Source of the DNA: Entrophospora sp. SA101
Lineage: Eukaryota; Glomeromycota; Glomeromycetes; Entrophosporales; Entrophosporaceae
Direction: 5' to 3'
Assembly (NCBI GenBank): GCA_958430865.1
Contig: CAUDNR010002757.1
Span: 26,874-65,863, forward strand
Length of the DNA stretch: 38,990 nucleotides
This document shows, piece after piece, positions 33,660 through 38,990 of the stretch. Each line of letters starts with the position of its first letter. Positions within the stretch are counted from its first letter, which is position 1. The notes beneath the pieces are model-generated. The model was not told the DNA's origin. It saw only the letters and a list, made by a program, of their open reading frames with translations, and searched no databases. Position numbers and translations under genes: made by a program.

Positions 33660-36600
33660 ATGGAAAAAAATAATAGCTTTAACTCAATTTATGATAACAT
33701 TACTGGCCTTACTGAAGTAGTAACAGAAAATGATATTATGGTGGAGGATAATCATAATTATACAAATGATACAAACAATGATGCGATTCAACAACATATT
33801 GATGAAATAAAATATAGTCCTAATTTAAAATTTTTAGTAACTTACAGTAAGGATGAAAAAACTATTGTTGGATGGACAGTTGATCTTGACAAAGGAACTA
33901 TCCAGCAAGATAAAGATAATTACTTTGAATATTTTGAAGATAATTTTAAAAAAGATGATGATAAAAAAGATGATGATGATTCCATTGATATTTTTATAAA
34001 AGATGTTTCTGATAACAAACATATAATTTTAAATGATGGTGGACATTATAGTAAGCAATTGTTAATTAATTATATAATAATATCTAAATAATAAATTATT
34101 TAAATTATTTAAATTAATTTTTAGAATTTCTTAACTTTACAAAAAAAAAATACAGTGATTTTATAATTAATGGTAAAATACATAATGAGTATCGTAATGG
34201 GAATTTTATTACAAATAATGATTTATTAATGATTAGTGGTGATATTTCTTTTAGCAAATGTTTTTTACACAATTTTTCATATGATGCAAATGATAAATTG
34301 GTTCATAAATCAACATATTATACATATTATAATGATTGGTATACTAATATTTTTGTAAATTCTGGTAATCTTCTAATTGGTCCTTGGGGTTCATTTATAT
34401 CACAATGGAAAGATGGAACAACATCATATCAAGATAATTATTATTTAGTATATAAAGGTGACACTATTACATTTAATAAAGATAATACAATAATAGCATT
34501 ATATAAAGAGGATGATTCAAAGTTAGTTGTATATTCATTAAAAAATAATATTATTATTTCTGCAAGTAAGTATTCATATATTCTTATTATTTGCATGGCA
34601 TGTTATTTTAATTCATAAATCTAATAAATATATTTTCTATTTTGTAGCTCAATTGGAAAATAATATTGTTATGAAAAAACATGATTTTATTTATTCAACA
34701 GATCAATTAGAGTATTTATTAGTAATATATTATCATAAAAATACAAATGTTTATAATTATAAATTAATGGATCCTTATAATCTTGATGACTTTATGGATA
34801 TTACAGAATATTTTAATGAACATCTTTTAGAAAATACAAATGAAAAAGATATTTTATTTGGACCAATTTTACCACATGGTAAAATAATCATAATTATAAG
34901 CAATCAATTATACATTAAAGAAATATTCAACAAAGAATTAGATAATATTCAACAAAAAATACATTTAAAGAACAATTATTATTTACATGCAACACAAACA
35001 GTACAAGAAATATTTAAAATGCTTCCAAGTTATAAAATACCAGAAGGATTTACTATAGAAACTGGAAAATCAATTAAATGGTCAATAAAATATGATGATA
35101 AATTTAAAAATATTAATGTAAAAGCCCAACAAATTAATGATGGAATGGAAGAAAAATCATCATCAATTGATGAATATGGTCTTAAAAATCATCATAAATT
35201 TAATTGTTGTAAATTATTAAATAATGATGATTTAATTTTATTAACAAATTATACAATACACATTTTTTCAGTTAACAACAAAAATTCCAAAATATTTAAT
35301 AAGTCTGTTAAATTTGCTGATATTGCTGAGAACATAAAGGAGGATATTAAATCAGCTATTGAGAACAATACAATTGAAGATTATTTATTTGATTTCAAAC
35401 ATTGCTTTTATTATATTAATCATTCATATGTTGATAAACATCAAATTTCTAGACAACCTTTTAAAGAAATGTTAGATATGATCAATGAGTTTTATTATTT
35501 CAACAAATTTGGAAAGAAAATATTAAAGATAGCATTAGATAATAATAATAGTATTGCAATAGAAAAAATACTTGATTCCTGTATTAGTCATTTTTTGAGC
35601 AATACTGTTTCAAATATTAGTTTATTAAAAATAATTATATTAGAATTACCAAGACTAGAAAAAAATCATCATACTTTAATATCAAAATTCTTTAGTCAGA
35701 CTTCAATGATATTATTTCCACTTGAGAAATATACTATCAATAGGTATACTTTTTATAATTCTATAGATTTTGAAAAGTTAACTTGTAAAGAAAAAAGCTT
35801 GGGGAATTTTTATTATATTAGAGAATGCTATAAAAAAATTATGAATTTTATAAATGAAAAATTAAATAACAAATCTGGAAAAGTATGTGTAAAATTGGTA
35901 ATTCCATATCCTGGATTACTTACTTACAATAATGAATATTCATTTTGGAAAGAATTATTGCATAAGCCATCAAATAGTATATTTATTGAATTAGATACTT
36001 TAGAACTATATAAACATTGGAATGGAGAAGTAATCTTGAATTCCAAGTGGAATAATTTTGGATTCAAATATTACATGTGGATTTGGGTCTTTTATATAGC
36101 ATTTTTATTATGCTTTGCAATTGCAACCTCTGCTTCAACAGATCAATTATCTGATAAAAATAGAAGTTCATTATTAATTACTACAATCATTCTTGGGTTG
36201 TTTCATCTTAATTTTGAAATGAGACAATTTATTTGGAACCCAATGAAGTATGCCACTAACTTCTGTAATTATTTTGGTATGATATTATTATTATTAATTA
36301 TTATTATTATTAGTTGATAATTTAATAATGATTATTATTTATTTAATAGACCTTGGGGCATATTACTTACCAGTTGTTACTTCAATTCTATGGCTATATT
36401 ATGATGGTTCACCAGCTAATGAGTTGGTTTCATTATCCAATTTGTTATTAGATCTGAAATTTATGTTGTTTTTAAGAACATTTAAATACTTTGGAAAATA
36501 TTTTGAAATCATGATAGGAGTTGCTAAAAAATTTTTCTCATTTTTAATATTATTATTTATAATTATTTTAAGTTTTTCACATGCATTTTACATTTTATTG

Positions 36601-37196
36601 AAAGATGACACATACCTGGCAGTATTATTAATTTTATTTTCATTTATTGTTGTAATTTTTTTAATGAATTTATTCATTGGTCTTCTTAGCAATCAAATTG
36701 AAAACCGTAATATAGATGAAGCATTTTTTGCACAAAAGGCAAAAATTATATCAGATATTGAATTATTTTATTTACTTCCTAATCAACGTCGTTGGAGAGA
36801 ATGGTTTCCTGATATTATGTAAATATACAAATTTTATTTATTTTTATTTCTTTATCTTTATTTCTTTGATTAATTTTTTTTGATAATTGATATAGATATT
36901 ATTGGGCACCAGTTGAAGACATTCAAAAGAAAATCAGAGAAATTGATAGTAGTGACTCAAAATTTCCTCCATTTATCTCTAAGGAACTTAGAAAAATGGC
37001 AAATGCACACAAAGAAGATAAAAACAAAATTGATCTTAAAGGAATTGAAAAAAATCTTGAAAACAAACTTGAACAAAGTAAAGCTGATATCAAAGAAATT
37101 GAAAAAAATCTTGAAAACAAATTAAATCACAATAATGAACAGATGTTGATTCAAATGCAAACTTTATTGAATGAGATTAAAAGTTTAAAAAAATAG
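33660..37196 (+). CDS. ion-transport-domain protein with N-terminal propeller-like region
   Basis: Five exons (33660-34050, 34125-34565, 34648-36276, 36350-36818, 36896-37196) join in phase to give 1,076 residues. The N-terminal half has a repeat like those of WD40-type propellers (YSPNLKFLVTYSKDEKTIVG, residues 52-71), then an acidic Asp/Lys stretch (97-110). Six hydrophobic helices follow at about 752-772, 784-804, 821-838, 856-876, 882-904 and 909-933. The sixth helix ends NLFIGLL, as in TRP- and polycystin-like ion-transport proteins, and is followed by a conserved IELFYLLPNQRR-type segment. The tail (1011-1076) is a predicted coiled coil. It should be a membrane protein of the ion-transport superfamily. 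Only about four residues (KDDT) separate helices five and six, so the usual pore loop is absent. That makes ion conduction doubtful. Confidence 0.85.
37041..37129 (+). repeat. 18-codon internal duplication in the coiled coil
   Basis: The segment coding IEKNLENKL occurs twice with a spacing of 54 bases (starting at 37041 and 37095). The period of 18 residues is not a multiple of the heptad, so the helix register shifts between copies. It is a small in-frame duplication in the channel C-terminus. Confidence 0.8.
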
Positions 37197-38279
37197 TTAT
37201 TATTCCATTAAATGTTATTTATTTTGAAAATGGTTTTATTCATTTCACAGAATTTTTTAAAAAAAAGTTACAAAATTTTCTTTGTAATAGATGTATAATA
37301 GGGTAAATTTTATATTATGTAGCGAGGAAAATATTTCTAGACATTCATGTTAATAAATCAAAATATTATTATTACATTATGAATAAGAGCTTGTTTAACA
37401 AATGGAAAAACACATATAAATCACCCTGACAAGAGACTTCCATTGGATCTTTTTGATAATGAGAGAGTGTTGTCCAATATATATTGACTGTGTTGGTTGT
37501 GTAGGTGTATAGATTCTTGAGAAGGTAAAGTGGAACGAAAAGTTGAGAGCAGTCTGGATGTACAGCAGTAATAATAGCAATTGTTGAATGAGGATCCCGA
37601 GGTTTTATAGTACACAGTTGAATGACTAATGAATCCTCACAAATTTGTGTATGATGTTTCTAACTGACTAGGTTTGGACAATCTCAATGGCATGTTGATT
37701 AGTGTCAAAGTACATGGTGCAGTTGAGTGTATCAACCCATCATGTATGTATTTCATTCAAGTGTGGCTACAATATCTTCTATGCTACTTCCTCATCTCTA
37801 CAAGCATGTCCTTTTGTATTAGAATTAACTTCCATACCAGCAGAATTGATGAATGTGATCGGGCATTTACTTTAAATTGGGTGTTTGTAAAGTTCTTTAG
37901 CAAACAAATGTTTTTAGATTTTAAAATCCACATTTCTTCATCTTTTACGGACTTTGAAACGCTTTCATTGGCATATTTTGAATGAACAGAATTGGAATCA
38001 TGACATAGCAAACGTTTTCTTTCTTTCTTGGATTAATTAAATAGCCATGTCCAATGGTTGTTCTTGAGAAGTGTATAATCAAAAGTCATATTAATATTAC
38101 TTCTGGTGAAAATTTTCAACACCAATTAATTAATCATTGAAAATTTTCCATGGCCGATTAACTGGATAATCGGTAAATAATCGTTGAATGTCATTCAGCG
38201 AATACAACCACTAATATTACTACTGAATCTAAATAAAATCGTCAAACTTATTGCCATTGCTTTCGATCTGGAATCAAAC
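37197..38279. other. region downstream of the channel gene, no firm gene
   Basis: Overlapping frames occur on both strands at 37674-38011 without recognised domains. On the minus strand about 37660-37420 has a tataaaac box and a Ser/Thr-rich frame. This could be a promoter-like or retroelement-derived sequence, but no paired terminal repeat was found. Confidence 0.3.
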
Positions 38280-38530
38280 AGTAGGAGGAGCTAAGGCATT
38301 CCAATTATCCTTCAAACTTAAATTTGCTACTGTGATAAGTGATTATGGATTTCAAGTTGGTAATACTAATGTCATATTTCAATCCTAGGTGACGGAGCTT
38401 ATTTTGATATTTTCCAAGATGTCAATATGTTGTTAATGGTGGATTGTAATAATATTCTTGCAAGACATCCTAGTTTTGGCCCCAGTTGTGTCTATCGGAA
38501 CGTAAAAAAAGGTGTTAGTTGAAAAACCAT
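38280..38530 (+). pseudogene. possible coding remnant
   Basis: Frame stretches GGAKAFQLSFKLKFATVISD and, after a tcctag that could be a splice acceptor near 38390, GAYFDIFQDVNMLLMVDCN followed by NILARHPSFGPSCVY and a stop, look coding by composition. No start or domain is recognised, so this is tentative. Confidence 0.25.
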
Positions 38531-38990
38531 CAGGTCAACTTTTGTGCACCTTACCTTAGTTTTACTATTAGCCCAACAAGAGTTTGTAATATTGCCACAG
38601 TGATTTCATTTGCTCTCCAATTTGTTCACTTTGCTGGTATGTCCATGTGATTCAAACATAATCATGGTTGATGCTGTCCCTGAAACAAAATGAAACAATA
38701 TTTTTCATCTGCTAGCCATATAGAACATGACATTTGCCGAATTTACATTATATTTTTGGTGAATGTTCATGATCTTATCAGTCACTCACTAGTTCTCGGA
38801 AAGTTACACTCCCATGATCTCTTCATGACAAAATTGACAAAAGTACTCTTAAATCATGTTATCCTTCCAAACCCATAAGTTGTGCAGGTTTTTCTCTTTT
38901 TACATCAGTGTCGTGACCCGAAACTCTGAGTTTAGGGAAAACCAGAAACAGAAACTAACAGAAACCACCTGAAACTAGTTTAGGTTAGTA
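38531..38990. other. window end, nothing recognised
   Basis: The last bases hold a run of gaaac-type repeats (cagaaacagaaactaacaga and similar) after tcgtgacccgaaactc. No gene or transposon end was established. Confidence 0.4.

Larger units (their letters stand above)
27870..36618 (+). repeat. segmental duplication, right copy (8,749 bases)
   Basis: Partner of 1503-10251 at a constant offset of 26,367 bases. It lies right of the N gap. Because the channel gene continues intact past its right edge, this copy holds the ancestral arrangement at that end. Left of 27870 the P450 sequence follows C more closely. Confidence 0.95.

Noticed and set aside
37420..37665. LTR-like stretch with a TATA box on the minus strand
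   Set aside because: No TG...CA ends, paired copy, primer-binding site or polymerase frame could be found.
1..38990. tRNA, rRNA or CRISPR features
   Set aside because: No T-loop-like sequences in a tRNA context, conserved rRNA segments or regularly spaced short repeats were seen.
1..38990. A metabolic gene cluster built around the P450s
   Set aside because: No synthase, transporter or transferase partners lie among them; the neighbours are remnants, mobile elements and a channel-like gene.

Overview
This is an AT-rich eukaryotic nuclear window, most likely from an arbuscular mycorrhizal fungus of the Rhizophagus type. That is an inference from three things: many short GT-AG introns of about 75-115 bases, a fungal-style P450 cluster beside an ion-transport-domain protein, and the C-terminal Leu-Pro-Pro-Gly of a decayed fungal ILV6 gene. 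No rRNA, tRNA or CRISPR array was seen. A run of ten Ns at 18403-18412 shows that the window is two contigs joined by a scaffold gap.

The main theme is a family of four seven-exon cytochrome P450 genes, here called A to D. A (872-2921, plus) is a pseudogene. B (16926-14876, minus) is intact by my splicing and predicts 512 residues. C (18712-20798, plus) is open throughout, also 512 residues, but carries Lys in place of the usual heme-loop Arg. D (27203-29288, plus) is a pseudogene with two single-base losses in exon 4. The copies share 5' and 3' flanking sequence, so whole units of several kilobases were duplicated and one was inverted.

The second theme is an 8,749-base block, 1503-10251, that recurs at 27870-36618 with a constant offset of 26,367 bases and no difference I could find. 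It runs from the middle of P450 exon 3, through about 4.4 kb of decayed gene remnants, into a gene for an N-terminal beta-propeller-like plus ion-transport-domain protein. The right-hand copy continues into a complete 1,076-residue gene (33660-37196). The left-hand copy is cut off just after the fifth predicted membrane helix. The left breakpoint makes P450 A a chimera, with a B-like 5' half and a D-identical 3' half. The two copies lie on opposite sides of the gap, so either a very recent duplication or gene conversion, or an assembly or haplotype artefact, could explain them.

Between these lie a small intact-looking three-exon gene for a 79-residue two-helix membrane protein (12606-13026), an acetolactate synthase regulatory subunit (ILV6) pseudogene (13676-13165, minus), an internally shortened hAT transposase remnant (17624-17391, minus), a pogo/Tigger-like transposase tail (23427-23675), a short inverted-repeat element present three times, zinc-finger remnants attached to the P450 3' flanks, and several tandem repeats. 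Single-base frameshifts recur across these genes. Some sit in homopolymers and could be sequencing errors; others, such as the nonsense codon in ILV6, look like true decay.
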